64,000 nucleotides of DNA from positions 3,363,001-3,427,000 of the forward strand of contig NZ_CP051677.1 in assembly GCF_012849055.1 (NCBI RefSeq), in the 5' to 3' direction. The stretch's first letter is position 1, and each line of letters starts with the position of its first letter. Shown piece after piece: positions 41,576 to 51,697 of this stretch. Position numbers and translations under genes: made by a program. Source of the stretch: Spirosoma rhododendri (lineage in GTDB: Bacteria; Bacteroidota; Bacteroidia; Cytophagales; Spirosomataceae). The notes below the pieces were generated by a model. The model searched no databases. It was not told the DNA's origin and saw nothing but the letters and a program-made list of their open reading frames with translations.

Positions 41576-43132
41576 CTAAGGTGTACGAAGGGTGCTGAAT
41601 AGGAACGTAAGCGCAGCGCGGTCGGGTAGGGGGCGGGCCCGAATCACCGTGTCGAGTTGCATGATGGAATCGTTGGGAGCGGAAAAGGCGGGCCAATGCG
41701 GCAGACCGCTACCGTTTGGGTTGCCGGTTTTGATAAAGTTGGCCCAGTACGTCGCTATCGCACGTGCCAGCTGATCGTCGGCGGGGCGCAGCGGGCGAAG
41801 CTGTTTGTCGATAAAGCGCAGATTATCGTACGCGTACGGGACTTCGGCCGTGTGAAATGCGCCGTAGCTGGCATACTCGCCCGTGGCGGGTACCTTGCGC
41901 GTAAACCGATACACGTAAACCGGTAACCGCTGCTGTGCCTGCGTAACCGCCCACTGGTAGTTCTGCGCACCGAACGTTCGGTCGCGGGCGATGTTGCGCT
42001 GCGATTGAGCCGCTTCGGCATCGCTACCGGCCGGGTAATAGCGCAGCATCGTTTCGGCCCGACTGCCGTATTGCTGGTCGAGTTGCGCTTTGTAATCGGC
42101 CGCGCTCTTTTGCGGACCAAACGCGAGCCCTTCGTCTTCGTTCCAGCCGGTCAGCAGGGAAACCGGATTCTGCTTTCGGTCGGCGAAGAGTTGCGCAATG
42201 GAAGCGGGCAGGACGTAGCCGTCGATGATCGGTCCGCGCATGGCCTGGCTCTGCTTCAACAGTGCTTCGGCCGGAAGCGCCCGTAACTCCGCCAGTGTGG
42301 AAGCGCCCAATGCCTGAGCCGTTTTCTGCCCGTCTGCTTCGGCTTCCCGGAGTGATGGGTAGGGCGTAGCAAAACGGGCTCCGCTCTGGGCGATGGCTTT
42401 GGTGAACAAACCCTTCGCTAAAGGCGACGCAACCAGACAGTTGACGCTCATCGACCCGGCCGATTGTCCCGCAATCGTCACATTAGCAGGGTCGCCCCCG
42501 AATCGGGCGATGTTTTGCTGAACCCACTTCAGCGCGGCAATTTGATCCATCAGCCCGTAGTTACCCGATGCCTGATTGCTCGATTCACGGGTTAGTTCGG
42601 GGTGGGCGAAGAAGCCGAATGGCCCCACCCGGTAATTGACGCTGACAAATACAATGCCTTTTGGGGCGGTCGCTTCGCCGTCGTAGATCGGAACGCCACT
42701 GCCCCCGCTGCCAAAGCCGCCACCATAGATCCAGACAAGCACCGGCTTCTTCCGGGCGGCTTGCGTACTAGTCCAGACGTTCAGGTACAGACAGTCTTCA
42801 CTGATAGGCGCTTTCGGAATCAGGTATTCCGCACTCCACGGGCCAAACGGGTTTGGTTCGCCCTGTACGGGGCTCGGCCCAAAGGCGTCGGCCCGGCGCA
42901 CACCCGACCAGGGCACAACGGGCTGTGGGGCTTTCCAGCGCAATACGCCAACGGGCGGAGCCGCAAACGGAATTCCTTTGTAGCTGTACACGTCGCCCGC
43001 CCGGTTCGGTACACCGGTGATCCGTCCGCCAGTAACCTGTACAACCGGCTCGTCTTTGGCCGACGGACTAACCGCCAGCAGACCGGTCAGCGCGATAGTT
43101 GTCAGGCACAGGGCTACGATAGCTTGTTTCAT
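41576..43132 (-). CDS. Exported type B carboxylesterase (second copy)
   Basis: 518 residues. Signal peptide (IVALCLTTIALTGLLAVSPS). Same family as the downstream gene but clearly diverged: YKGIPFAAPPVG, DCLYLNVWT, oxyanion segment VWIYGGGFGSGGSG, nucleophile Ser224 in TIAGQSAGSMSVNCL, acid Glu in WNEDEGLAFG and His in GAFHTAEVPYAYDN. The triad appears complete. Middle gene of the cluster: 7 bp after the esterase at 43140 and 32 bp before the first copy. A tandem duplication followed by divergence is likely. Substrate unknown; acetylated or feruloylated plant polymers are only a guess. Confidence 0.9.
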   Translation of the reverse strand: MKQAIVALCLTTIALTGLLAVSPSAKDEPVVQVTGGRITGVPNRAGDVYSYKGIPFAAPPVGVLRWKAPQPVVPWSGVRRADAFGPSPVQGEPNPFGPWSAEYLIPKAPISEDCLYLNVWTSTQAARKKPVLVWIYGGGFGSGGSGVPIYDGEATAPKGIVFVSVNYRVGPFGFFAHPELTRESSNQASGNYGLMDQIAALKWVQQNIARFGGDPANVTIAGQSAGSMSVNCLVASPLAKGLFTKAIAQSGARFATPYPSLREAEADGQKTAQALGASTLAELRALPAEALLKQSQAMRGPIIDGYVLPASIAQLFADRKQNPVSLLTGWNEDEGLAFGPQKSAADYKAQLDQQYGSRAETMLRYYPAGSDAEAAQSQRNIARDRTFGAQNYQWAVTQAQQRLPVYVYRFTRKVPATGEYASYGAFHTAEVPYAYDNLRFIDKQLRPLRPADDQLARAIATYWANFIKTGNPNGSGLPHWPAFSAPNDSIMQLDTVIRARPLPDRAALTFLFSTLRTP

Positions 43133-43139
43133 GAACGAG

Positions 43140-44015
43140 TTAGGGTACGTTGACCGCGTTGGCTTTCAGGATTTTGCTGAAGAACAGCAGTTGGTAGGGT
43201 AGGGCATTTTCCCAATATTCCCAGGTGTGGGCGCCGGGCCGTTCGGTGTAGTCGTGGGGTGTACCGTTGGCCAGCAGTTGCCGATGCAGATCGCGGTTGG
43301 TTTCGATCAGGAAGTCGTCGACGCCAATGTCGAAAATCAGGGGCAGGTTGTTGGTTTTCAGCTTGTCGGCCAGCGTTACCATCGTGTAGCCGGGGTAGGG
43401 TGCGTCGCCCGTTTGGGGTGGACCCAGCAGCTTGGTAAAATTGTCGGCGCGGGACTTGGCAAACTCCGCCGGGACTTTCCAGGTAGCGGTGTTGATATTC
43501 ATGACCCCACTCATGCTGCCGGCAGCCGCGTACAGATCGGGGTGGCGACTGGCAATAAACATGGCCCCGTGCCCGCCCATCGACAGCCCCGCGATAAGCC
43601 GTCCTTTCCGGTCGCGAACGGTTCGGTACGCCTTATCGATCCGGTCGACCAGTTCGCGGCTGATAAACGTTTCGAATTGACTGGTTTTGACCTGCGGACT
43701 GTCGAAATAATAGCTGGTCGGGTCGCCTTCGGGTGTAACGATGATGAGCTTGTATTGATCAGCCAGCCGGTGTAACAGCGTTTTGTCGGGCGTCTTGCTC
43801 AGCCAGTCGCGGAAGTTGCCCGTCCCACCATGGAGTAGGTACAGCACCGGGAATTGCTGCTGTCCGGCTCTGTACGCATCGGGCACGACGACGGCGGCCC
43901 GGAGCGTGCGGTTCATGGACGCGCTCGATATATCCAGCGTATCGACAGTGGCGCTAAATGCCCCAAATGATAACGCGCACAGACTAGCCAGAAGCACTAG
44001 ACGGGGTAAAAACAT
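43140..44015 (-). CDS. Exported esterase D-like alpha/beta hydrolase
   Basis: 291 residues. Signal peptide (LVLLASLCALSFGAFSA). Esterase D/feruloyl-esterase-like fold: FPVLYLLHGGTGNFRDW, nucleophile Ser145 in IAGLSMGGHGAMF, Asp in DIGVDDFLIETN (about 237) and His in GAHTWEYWENALPY (about 268). Members include acetyl-xylan and feruloyl esterases and the S-formylglutathione hydrolase group. It is the first gene of the minus-strand esterase cluster and stands divergent (128 bp) to the Nudix-type regulator, which may control it. Confidence 0.9.
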   Translation of the reverse strand: MFLPRLVLLASLCALSFGAFSATVDTLDISSASMNRTLRAAVVVPDAYRAGQQQFPVLYLLHGGTGNFRDWLSKTPDKTLLHRLADQYKLIIVTPEGDPTSYYFDSPQVKTSQFETFISRELVDRIDKAYRTVRDRKGRLIAGLSMGGHGAMFIASRHPDLYAAAGSMSGVMNINTATWKVPAEFAKSRADNFTKLLGPPQTGDAPYPGYTMVTLADKLKTNNLPLIFDIGVDDFLIETNRDLHRQLLANGTPHDYTERPGAHTWEYWENALPYQLLFFSKILKANAVNVP

Positions 44016-44091
44016 AAAGCTGATGAACAGACGTCGTTTATATTTAAGTCAAAGCTACGAAACCTACCAGTACGTAAAAATTACGCAAAGG

Positions 44092-44128
44092 TTTTTTTGT
44101 GCTATATATGGCTTTTGTATAAACTTTG
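44092..44128 (+). promoter_or_regulatory. Candidate promoter of the Nudix-type regulator
   Basis: A TTTG at 44096-44099 and AAACTTTG at 44121-44128 (7 of 8 to TAnnTTTG) are 21 bp apart, the spacing expected for Bacteroidota -33/-7 boxes. The ATG follows at 44144. Confidence 0.45.
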
Positions 44129-44143
44129 GGGGTGAAGAACGGG

Positions 44144-44830
44144 ATGATGACTGATTACATACGCGCTTTGTCGATCGACGGCGTGATTTTTGGCTTTCAC
44201 GAGAATGAACTCAAGGTGCTGTTGCTGCGCTGGAAAGGAACCGACGAATGGAGTTTGCCGGGTGGCTTTATTCGCATGCAGGAGTCAGTCGATGTGGCTG
44301 CGCAACGCGTGGTGCAGGAGCGAACGGGGCTAACCCAGCTTTATCTGCGGCAGTTCCACGTCTTCGGCGACGTAAATCGGTACGATCAGGTGGACGTGTG
44401 GCGTCGGGCCGGTTTATCGTTCGATGAACGGGATATGTGGCCCCGCGCCATTTCAATCGGGTACTATGCCTTGGTGGAGTATTCGAAAGTAGAGCCCACC
44501 CCCGATCATCTAACGGAAGCCTGCGCCTGGTGGTCGCTCGATACACTGCCGAACTTACTGTTCGATCATAATCAGATCATCGAAGTCGCGCTTCAATCGT
44601 TGCGAAAGGAGCTGAACGAGCAGCCCATTGGTCATTTGTTGCCGGAAGCGTTCTCGATTCCTGAGTTGCAGCGGCTTCACGAGACCATTCTGGGGCACGC
44701 GCTGGATGCCCGTAATTTCTACAAGAAAACCATCGCGTCCGGTGATCTCGAACGACTACCCGAACGTCGGCGGGGAACACCCCACAAAGCGCCATTCCTG
44801 TACCGCTTTCGGCCGTTGGAGCCGGTATAA
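44144..44830 (+). CDS. Nudix-domain transcriptional regulator (NrtR/AraR type)
   Basis: 228 residues from the ATG at 44144 (44147 is equally possible). An N-terminal Nudix fold (about 8-135) begins IRALSIDGVIFGFHENELKV. The Nudix box reads GGFIRMQESVDVAAQRVVQE, where the catalytic REXXEE is degenerate (RVVQER). This suggests ligand binding rather than hydrolysis. The C-terminus (about 150-225) has a winged helix (IPELQRLHETILGHALDARN, RRGTPHKAPFLYRF). NrtR-type proteins in Bacteroidota control sugar or NAD genes; AraR of Bacteroides is one. Divergent to the esterase cluster, so control of those genes is a reasonable inference. Confidence 0.88.
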   Translation: MMTDYIRALSIDGVIFGFHENELKVLLLRWKGTDEWSLPGGFIRMQESVDVAAQRVVQERTGLTQLYLRQFHVFGDVNRYDQVDVWRRAGLSFDERDMWPRAISIGYYALVEYSKVEPTPDHLTEACAWWSLDTLPNLLFDHNQIIEVALQSLRKELNEQPIGHLLPEAFSIPELQRLHETILGHALDARNFYKKTIASGDLERLPERRRGTPHKAPFLYRFRPLEPV

Positions 44831-44832
44831 AG

Positions 44833-44871
44833 AAAGGGGGCTTGCCGGTCGAAACCAGCAAGCCCCCTTTT
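44833..44871. terminator. Bidirectional hairpin between regulator and dps
   Basis: AAAGGGGGCTTGC (44833-44845) pairs with GCAAGCCCCCTTTT (44858-44871), with one mismatch further in. A's precede and T's follow the stem, so it can act for both convergent genes. Confidence 0.85.
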
Positions 44872-44889
44872 AATTAGTGAAGCAGGTTA

Positions 44890-45366
44890 CTACGACAGGT
44901 ATTTGCGCAGCATCCAGGCATGCTTCTCGTGCTCTTCCATCAGCCCCGTCAGGAAATCGGATGTACCTGCATCGCCCAGTTCGTCGGTCTTGTCGACATC
45001 TTCGCGCAGTTCACGGATGATCTGCTCGTGGTCAGCCAACAGACGCTTGAACATGTCGGGCGTACCGATGTGGCCGTCGTAATCTTCTTTCAGGCTGGTT
45101 TCGGCCAGGAAGTCTTTCATCGTCGCTACCGGACGACCGCCCAACTGACGGACGCGCTCGGCTACGAGGTCGATTTCTTCTTCCAGTGCGTTGTATTGCT
45201 CTTCAAAAAACTCGTGATATTCTTTGAAGCTTGGGCCCGCAACGTCCCAGTGGAACTTACGGGTTTTGATGTATAGTACGTGTAGGTCGGCCAGGAAAGC
45301 GTTCAGAAGTTCGTTATCCTTCTTAAGCACGTCTGCGTCAAGGCCAATATTGGGTTGCAATGCCAT
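44890..45366 (-). CDS. dps: Dps-type ferritin-like DNA-protection protein
   Basis: 158 residues, the usual length. A four-helix ferritin-like monomer whose inter-subunit ferroxidase site is readable: TRKFHWDVAGPSF (His, Asp) and YNALEEEIDLVAERVRQLGG (Glu). It oxidises and stores Fe2+ with H2O2 as a dodecamer and shields DNA in stationary phase or oxidative stress. No long basic N-tail is present, so DNA binding may be weak. An 18-bp palindrome lies 32 bp upstream of the start. Confidence 0.93.
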   Translation of the reverse strand: MALQPNIGLDADVLKKDNELLNAFLADLHVLYIKTRKFHWDVAGPSFKEYHEFFEEQYNALEEEIDLVAERVRQLGGRPVATMKDFLAETSLKEDYDGHIGTPDMFKRLLADHEQIIRELREDVDKTDELGDAGTSDFLTGLMEEHEKHAWMLRKYLS

Positions 45367-45397
45367 AGCAATTGTTAAGATTAATGGTTACGACGAC

Positions 45398-45415
45398 GGT
45401 ATAATAGCTTATACC
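45398..45415 (-). promoter_or_regulatory. 18-bp dyad upstream of dps
   Basis: GGTATAA (45398-45404), TAGC, TTATACC (45409-45415): perfect 7-bp arms, 32 bp before the dps start. Its place suits an operator for a stress or iron regulator. Confidence 0.5.
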
Positions 45416-45495
45416 GGCTTCTGATAAATTAACCACTGTGCGGGCTGTTTGTTTGTTCTGACCATCGTCTTGCCGGTTAACATACAGCTACCGAC

Positions 45496-46385
<890 letters not shown>

Positions 46386-46441
46386 GCTTCGGAGGAATAA
46401 GAGCGAACGAAGTAGCCTGATAACGCAATTGTGCGCCAATT

Positions 46442-47410
46442 CTACCGACGCAGGTTCTGTTGCATGTACACGCGCATGAGCCGCTCCAGGAATTTTGGCG
46501 TGTCGATGTACGTGCCAATGTCCGCGTTCGGAGACTGGTTGGGTGTCAGTTTGGTGAACCCTTTTTCATCGACGGAAACGTGGGCGGGCTGCGTCTTGAA
46601 CAGGTCGGGCCAAAGCACCATCCCCACAGCTACCGCATCGAACAGTACCGGGTCCCGGTCGGCATTCCACAGCGTTTGTAAGCCACACAGGGCGTTGGTC
46701 AGCGGGCTTTGGCGCATGAGTAGCTTCTGGCGAAAAGCCGCGTCGGCCCGCACGAAGGCGGTGATGTCCAGTCCGGCATAGGTGATCGGAACCCCGCTAT
46801 TGACAAACTGCTGTGCTGCCGATGGGTCGACAACGACGTTCCATTCCGCATTGGGCGTAGGCGACCCGTTATAACCGACGTAAAATGAGCCGAACATAGC
46901 TACCACTCGTTTCGCCAGACCCAGCGCACCCGGTTCGCGCTTGAGCAGATCGGCCATATTCTGGACCGGCCCTACGGAAATAACCGTCACCTGACCGGGA
47001 TACTGATGCAGTTTATCCTGAATAAACTCGACCGCCGATTCCCGGATCGGTACTTTGCGCGAAAAACCTTTCGCATAGTGAAACTGATCGGCGTACCAGT
47101 TGGCGCGTTCATTCATCGCACGCGTGTCACGGCCCACGGCAACCGGGATGCTGTCGAGCCCCCAATCGTAAAGCAGCTGACAGGCCAGCCGCGCCCGGTC
47201 GTCGGTGCGACCGTAGCAGGTGGTTACGCCAAGCACTTCCAGTTCCGGACTGGCAAAGAGCAGCGCCAGCGCGTACGCGTCGTCGATGTCGTCGCCGAGG
47301 TCACAGTCGAAAATGACTTTCGTGCGTTCGCGTCCGGCCGTCTGCGCCATTGACATTGTGATTCCCAAACTAAGGAGTAGAGCAAGGTATACGTACCGGG
47401 CGGTGGTCAT
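46442..47410 (-). CDS. Exported nucleoside hydrolase (inosine-uridine preferring type)
   Basis: 322 residues with a signal peptide (YLALLLSLGITMSMAQ). The Ca2+-binding Asp cluster DCDLGDDIDDAYALALLFA (about 36-54) is the family signature and contains the catalytic Asp. Further family segments are VTVISVGPVQNMADLL, MFGSFYVGYNGSPTPNAEWN and NVVVDPSAAQQF. It splits N-glycosidic bonds of ribonucleosides. Export is unusual for nucleoside salvage but common in Bacteroidota, where nucleosides are handled in the periplasm. It lies between the DUF1080 gene and a long repeat array. Confidence 0.9.
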   Translation of the reverse strand: MTTARYVYLALLLSLGITMSMAQTAGRERTKVIFDCDLGDDIDDAYALALLFASPELEVLGVTTCYGRTDDRARLACQLLYDWGLDSIPVAVGRDTRAMNERANWYADQFHYAKGFSRKVPIRESAVEFIQDKLHQYPGQVTVISVGPVQNMADLLKREPGALGLAKRVVAMFGSFYVGYNGSPTPNAEWNVVVDPSAAQQFVNSGVPITYAGLDITAFVRADAAFRQKLLMRQSPLTNALCGLQTLWNADRDPVLFDAVAVGMVLWPDLFKTQPAHVSVDEKGFTKLTPNQSPNADIGTYIDTPKFLERLMRVYMQQNLRR

Positions 47411-47794
47411 GAAGATCGTCTTGAACTATGGTTTTTCTTGAACTGTGATTTGTTTGATTAATTGATTTCGCTGATTTTTCTAATCGTGGTCAAGTAATCA
47501 GCGACAATCACAGATCAAGATTGCCTGAACTATGATTCATCTGATTTACGGATTTCGTTGATTTTTTTAATCATAGTCTATCAGTGAAATCAGTATTAAT
47601 CACAGTTCTGATATTCTTGAACTGTGATTAATACTGATTTACGGATTTCGCTGATTCTATAAAGTAAATCACAGTCCATCAGCGTAATCAGACGAATCAC
47701 AGTTCATGACTGATTGCCTTGATTGTTTTAAATCATAGTCCATCAAAGTAATCAGCGACAATCACAGTTCAAGATCAATCAAAAAAATCACAGT
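47411..47794. repeat. Array of degenerate palindromic words, 384 bp
   Basis: CTTGAACTGTGATT occurs at 47437 and 47616, and its complement AATCACAGTTCAAG at 47760 and 47786. Shorter AATCACAGTTC copies lie at 47598 and 47696, and GATTTACGGATTTCGCTGATT-like words at about 47464, 47543 and 47636. Copies face both ways and are unevenly spaced, so it is not a CRISPR. The right end runs into the stop codon of the oxoprolinase gene. Similar words are, to my knowledge, dispersed in Cytophagales genomes. Confidence 0.7.
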
Positions 47795-50700
47795 TCAAGA
47801 ATCAGCCCCACCGCCACCGGGGGTTTCGAGTCGGATGCGTTCGCCGGGTTGCATCGGGCGGGTGAAAATGCCGGGTAATGCGTCGGTAGTGCCATCCGGG
47901 CGAAGTAGCGTTTGCTGGCCCGTTGCGCCGGGCTGGGCACCGTTCAGGCCGTAGGGGGCGACCTGTCGGTGCTGACTGACCAGCGTCGCCTGTACTGGTT
48001 CCAGAAATTCGATTTCGCGAATGATACCGTCGCCCCCGCGCCAGGTTCCGGCTCCGCCCGATGCGGGTCGTATGCCGAACTGATGCAGGCGAACGGGGTA
48101 GCGTCGCTCCAGTTCTTCGGGGTCGGTCAGGCGGGTGTTGGTCATGTGCTGATGCACCGCCGACCTGCCATCAGCACCGACTGTCGCGCCCGCACCCCCG
48201 CCGATGGTTTCGTAGTAGCCAAACGCGCCCGCGTCGCCGGAGCGGCCGAACAGAAAATTGTTCATCGTCCCCTGACTACAGGCTGCCAGCCCCAAGGCTT
48301 TTAACAGCGTATCGACCAGCCGCTGACTGACTTCGGTATTACCACCAACCACCGCCGGACAAGCCGCATCGTCGTCGGAAAACAGTGGATTCAGAAAAGA
48401 ACTGTCGGGCAGAATGATGTCGACAGGCATCATCAGCCCTTCATTGAGCGGAATGTCACGGTCGACCCACAGTCGCAGTACGTACAGAATAGCACTGTGC
48501 AGAATGGATACGTTGGCGTTGAGGTTATGCGGATGAACGCCCGACGTGCCCGTAAAGTCAACCCGCAGCCGACCGTCGGTAACCCGCATGCTGACCTGAA
48601 TCGTATGACCGTCGTCGAGTGATTCGGTGGCTGCAAACGACTGCCCGTCGAGGGGTGTCAGGACTGAGCGGATAGCCTGTGTCGCGGTTTGTTGCAGTAG
48701 ACCCATGTAGTGCTGAACCGTCGACAGACCCTGTTGCCGAACGAGTTGCTGTAAAGCGGTTTCTCCCGCCCGCAGCGACGCCAGCCCCGCTTCAATATCA
48801 GCGCGATTTTCGGCCAGTGATCGGGTCGGATACGGTGCATTCGCAAAGCGACTACCCAGACCGAGTACTCCATCGGTCAGGGTATCCCACTGAAAAACAC
48901 CGTTTCGAACGACGTACTGCGGCTTCAGCACGACCCCTTCTTCGATAAGCGAGGTCGCGTCCGGCGGCATTGAACCGGGTACTTTTCCGCCAATCTCGGC
49001 ATGGTGCGCCCGGTTGATGACATAGCCAATAAGCTCGCCCGTGTCGGTAAAGGCACCCTGTAGTAACGTTACGTCGGGCAGGTGCGACCCGCCAAATTTG
49101 GGGTGGTTCGTAATCAGTACGTCGCCGGGGCCGAGTGGCAATTCGGCCAGACACAGCCGCGCGCAAACGCCCAGACTGCCCAGGTGCACCGGAATGTGCG
49201 GTGCATTGGCCACCAGCCGGGCCTCGCCGTCGAGCAAGGCGCAGGAGAAGTCGAGTCGCTCTTTGACGTTGGTCGAGAAAGCGGTTCGCTGGAGCTGAGC
49301 GCCCATCTCCTCCGCGATCGCCCGAAACCGCTGCGTAAACAGTTCCAGTTCAACCACTGTGTTCCGGTTGGATTTATCTGCGGTGGCCGTTTCCACGGGT
49401 ACCGTCTCCACGTCAGCAATATACTCGGCGATAGCGTCGCGGCTGGCCTGGACAATGAGTCGCCAGCCGGATTCGATGAAGGCCGACGAGGTTGTGTTGA
49501 GCAGCAGGGCCGGACCGCGAAATGTGTCGCCCTCCTGCAAACGAGTCCAGTCGTAAGCGGGGTAGCGGCCAGCCTGAAAAGCGGGTACGGCCTGCCGATG
49601 CAACCGCGGGCGTTGACTGGCCGCACCGGAGTCAGCTACCGTGCTGACAACGACGCGCAGACTGACCAGCTCGATTGGCCGGTCGGCGGGGTAATGGCCG
49701 TATAACTGCTGGTACTGGGCAACAAAGTCGTCGGCCAGCCGATGACTGACGGGTACGTCCACGGTTGCTTCCTGCCCCTGCAAGCGTAGGAATGCCTGCG
49801 CTGACCGGGTTTCGATTGGTTCGGAAACGCCTACATCCTCCCGCAGGGCCGCTGTCGCTTCATTGGTCAGCTGATTAACCAGCTCGTCAAGACTGTCGAT
49901 CAGCGGGTCGAGGGGGCGCAGGATGGAACGGGTAGCGGTGCGTTCGATGCGTGCCTGACCGATGCCGTAAGCGCTCAGCAAGCCGCCGTCGAAGGGGAGA
50001 ATCAGGCGTTCCATCTGTAACAGGCGGGCAATGGCGCAACCGTGCAGACCGCCCGCTCCGCCGAACACCAGCAACGGGTACTGGGCTGGATCGAAGCCGC
50101 GCGACACACTGATCTTGCGTATCGCCCCCGCCATGAGTTCGTTGGCAATTTCCTCAAAACCACGCAGTACCGCCAACGGATCGGGAGCCGTTCCGGTTTG
50201 CTGACCAATCTGTTCGACAATAGCGTGCAGAGCCGCCTGTGCTCGATCGGGAAAAATCGGGATGCCAAATTGCTGCGGGTGAAGCTTACCCAGTAACAGA
50301 TTAACGTCGGTGATCGTCAGCCGGGGTGTTTGGCCGATGGGGGTAGCGCCGTAGCAGGCCGGGCCGGGATTGGCCCCCGCGCTATGCGGCCCGACGCGCA
50401 GTTGACCCCCGGCCTGTTTGTCAGCACCAATGCCGTCGAACCAGCAGATCGAACCCCCGCCGGCGGCTACGGTTTCGATGGCCAGGGCGGGGAGTTGCAA
50501 CTCGAACGGGCCAATGTGCGTCGAGAATCGATAGTCGGGCGTACCGTCGATGCGGGCGACGTCGGTGCTGGTACCGCCCATGTCGAGGGTCAGTACCCCC
50601 GGCTGATCGAGCGCGGCCGCAATAACCCCGGCCCCGACGACACCCCCCGCCGGTCCGCTCAGCAGACTGTCTTTAGGCTGAAACAGGTCGGCCCGCACCA

Positions 50701-51592
50701 GTCCGCCCGCACTCGTCATAATCCGTACCGGTTGTCCGCCCAATTGGTGCCGGACGTTGATTAAGTATGTATCGAGAACCGGTTGCAGATACGCATCGAC
50801 AACGGTGGTTTGCGTGCGGGCAACATAGCCGGGCGTGGCCGACACATTCGTCGAGCAGGTGATCCGGTTGAAGCCAGCCTGTCGGAGTCTATCGCGCAGT
50901 TGCTGTTCGTGAGCCGGGTTGCGGTAGGCATGTACCAGCGAAATAGCGATGGCATCGGGCTGAAGCTGACGTAGCTGGTCGAGTAAGGCGTCGGGTTGGG
51001 GCAGGGGCGTCAGTACCGTACCGTCGGCCTGCAACCGCTCATCGATTTCCAGTACATCGGTGTACAGGGTTTCGGCGGGCGGGATGGCCAGCTGAAACAG
51101 GTCCGGGCGCTGCTGCGTGCCGATCAGCAGCAGATCGCGAAAACCACGGGTAACGAGCAGCGCGACTCGCCCACCGCGTCGTTCGAGCAGGGCGTTGGTT
51201 CCTTTGGTCGTACCCAGCCGCATGTCCAGCGTTGGAAACGGCTGATCGAGGGGCGTTTGCGTCAGGAGTCGAGCCGCCAGCACGGGTGCTTCCTCACCCG
51301 TGAACAGTTCAATTGTCGCCGTCGGCAGGGCTACTACAGCCGGATTGTCAACGGTTAACTCGCCGTTGATCGATAGCGACGTAACCCGCGCCGTTTCGTT
51401 TGTGTCGAGTACGCGCAGCTGATAGCCACTGAAGATGGGCGCAGTTAGCCACGGAGCCGTTAGTTTACCATCGCGCCATTGCGCCCGCAGGCGACTGCTG
51501 CTCAGAACTTTTGCGCGGTGTATATGCCCGTTTGGGTCACGGGCCAGGCCGTCGGTAAACGTCCCGCCCGTATCAATCCAGATGTGCCACAT
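47795..51592 (-). CDS. 5-oxoprolinase/hydantoinase A-B fusion protein
   Basis: 1265 residues. The N-terminal ~700 are HyuA-like, with two actin-fold ATP sites: MWHIWIDTGGTFTDGLARDP and GVLTLDMGGTSTDVARIDG, plus GTTKGTNALLERRGGRVALL and VFGGAGGLHGCAIARLLQ. The C-terminal ~500 are HyuB-like (QRTAFSTNVKERLDFSCALL, VANAPHIPVHLGSLG, VLITNHPKFGGSHLPDVTLL). The fused order matches eukaryotic-type 5-oxoprolinase (ATP-dependent opening of 5-oxoproline to glutamate) but the same fold serves hydantoinases, so the substrate is uncertain. No signal peptide; cytosolic. It starts 105 bp from the S10 gene upstream. Confidence 0.9.
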   Translation of the reverse strand: MWHIWIDTGGTFTDGLARDPNGHIHRAKVLSSSRLRAQWRDGKLTAPWLTAPIFSGYQLRVLDTNETARVTSLSINGELTVDNPAVVALPTATIELFTGEEAPVLAARLLTQTPLDQPFPTLDMRLGTTKGTNALLERRGGRVALLVTRGFRDLLLIGTQQRPDLFQLAIPPAETLYTDVLEIDERLQADGTVLTPLPQPDALLDQLRQLQPDAIAISLVHAYRNPAHEQQLRDRLRQAGFNRITCSTNVSATPGYVARTQTTVVDAYLQPVLDTYLINVRHQLGGQPVRIMTSAGGLVRADLFQPKDSLLSGPAGGVVGAGVIAAALDQPGVLTLDMGGTSTDVARIDGTPDYRFSTHIGPFELQLPALAIETVAAGGGSICWFDGIGADKQAGGQLRVGPHSAGANPGPACYGATPIGQTPRLTITDVNLLLGKLHPQQFGIPIFPDRAQAALHAIVEQIGQQTGTAPDPLAVLRGFEEIANELMAGAIRKISVSRGFDPAQYPLLVFGGAGGLHGCAIARLLQMERLILPFDGGLLSAYGIGQARIERTATRSILRPLDPLIDSLDELVNQLTNEATAALREDVGVSEPIETRSAQAFLRLQGQEATVDVPVSHRLADDFVAQYQQLYGHYPADRPIELVSLRVVVSTVADSGAASQRPRLHRQAVPAFQAGRYPAYDWTRLQEGDTFRGPALLLNTTSSAFIESGWRLIVQASRDAIAEYIADVETVPVETATADKSNRNTVVELELFTQRFRAIAEEMGAQLQRTAFSTNVKERLDFSCALLDGEARLVANAPHIPVHLGSLGVCARLCLAELPLGPGDVLITNHPKFGGSHLPDVTLLQGAFTDTGELIGYVINRAHHAEIGGKVPGSMPPDATSLIEEGVVLKPQYVVRNGVFQWDTLTDGVLGLGSRFANAPYPTRSLAENRADIEAGLASLRAGETALQQLVRQQGLSTVQHYMGLLQQTATQAIRSVLTPLDGQSFAATESLDDGHTIQVSMRVTDGRLRVDFTGTSGVHPHNLNANVSILHSAILYVLRLWVDRDIPLNEGLMMPVDIILPDSSFLNPLFSDDDAACPAVVGGNTEVSQRLVDTLLKALGLAACSQGTMNNFLFGRSGDAGAFGYYETIGGGAGATVGADGRSAVHQHMTNTRLTDPEELERRYPVRLHQFGIRPASGGAGTWRGGDGIIREIEFLEPVQATLVSQHRQVAPYGLNGAQPGATGQQTLLRPDGTTDALPGIFTRPMQPGERIRLETPGGGGADS

Positions 51593-51697
51593 AGTGGGGT
51601 TTAAAGTTTACTGTTCAACGTTTAACGTTGCGCTGATATACCGATTTGAACTGCGTCTGCGCTAGCAACCTTAAACTTTAGACTACAAACCTCAAAC

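Noticed and set aside
47411..47794. CRISPR-like repeat array
   Set aside because: Repeats are degenerate, face both ways and have unequal spacing; no cas genes.
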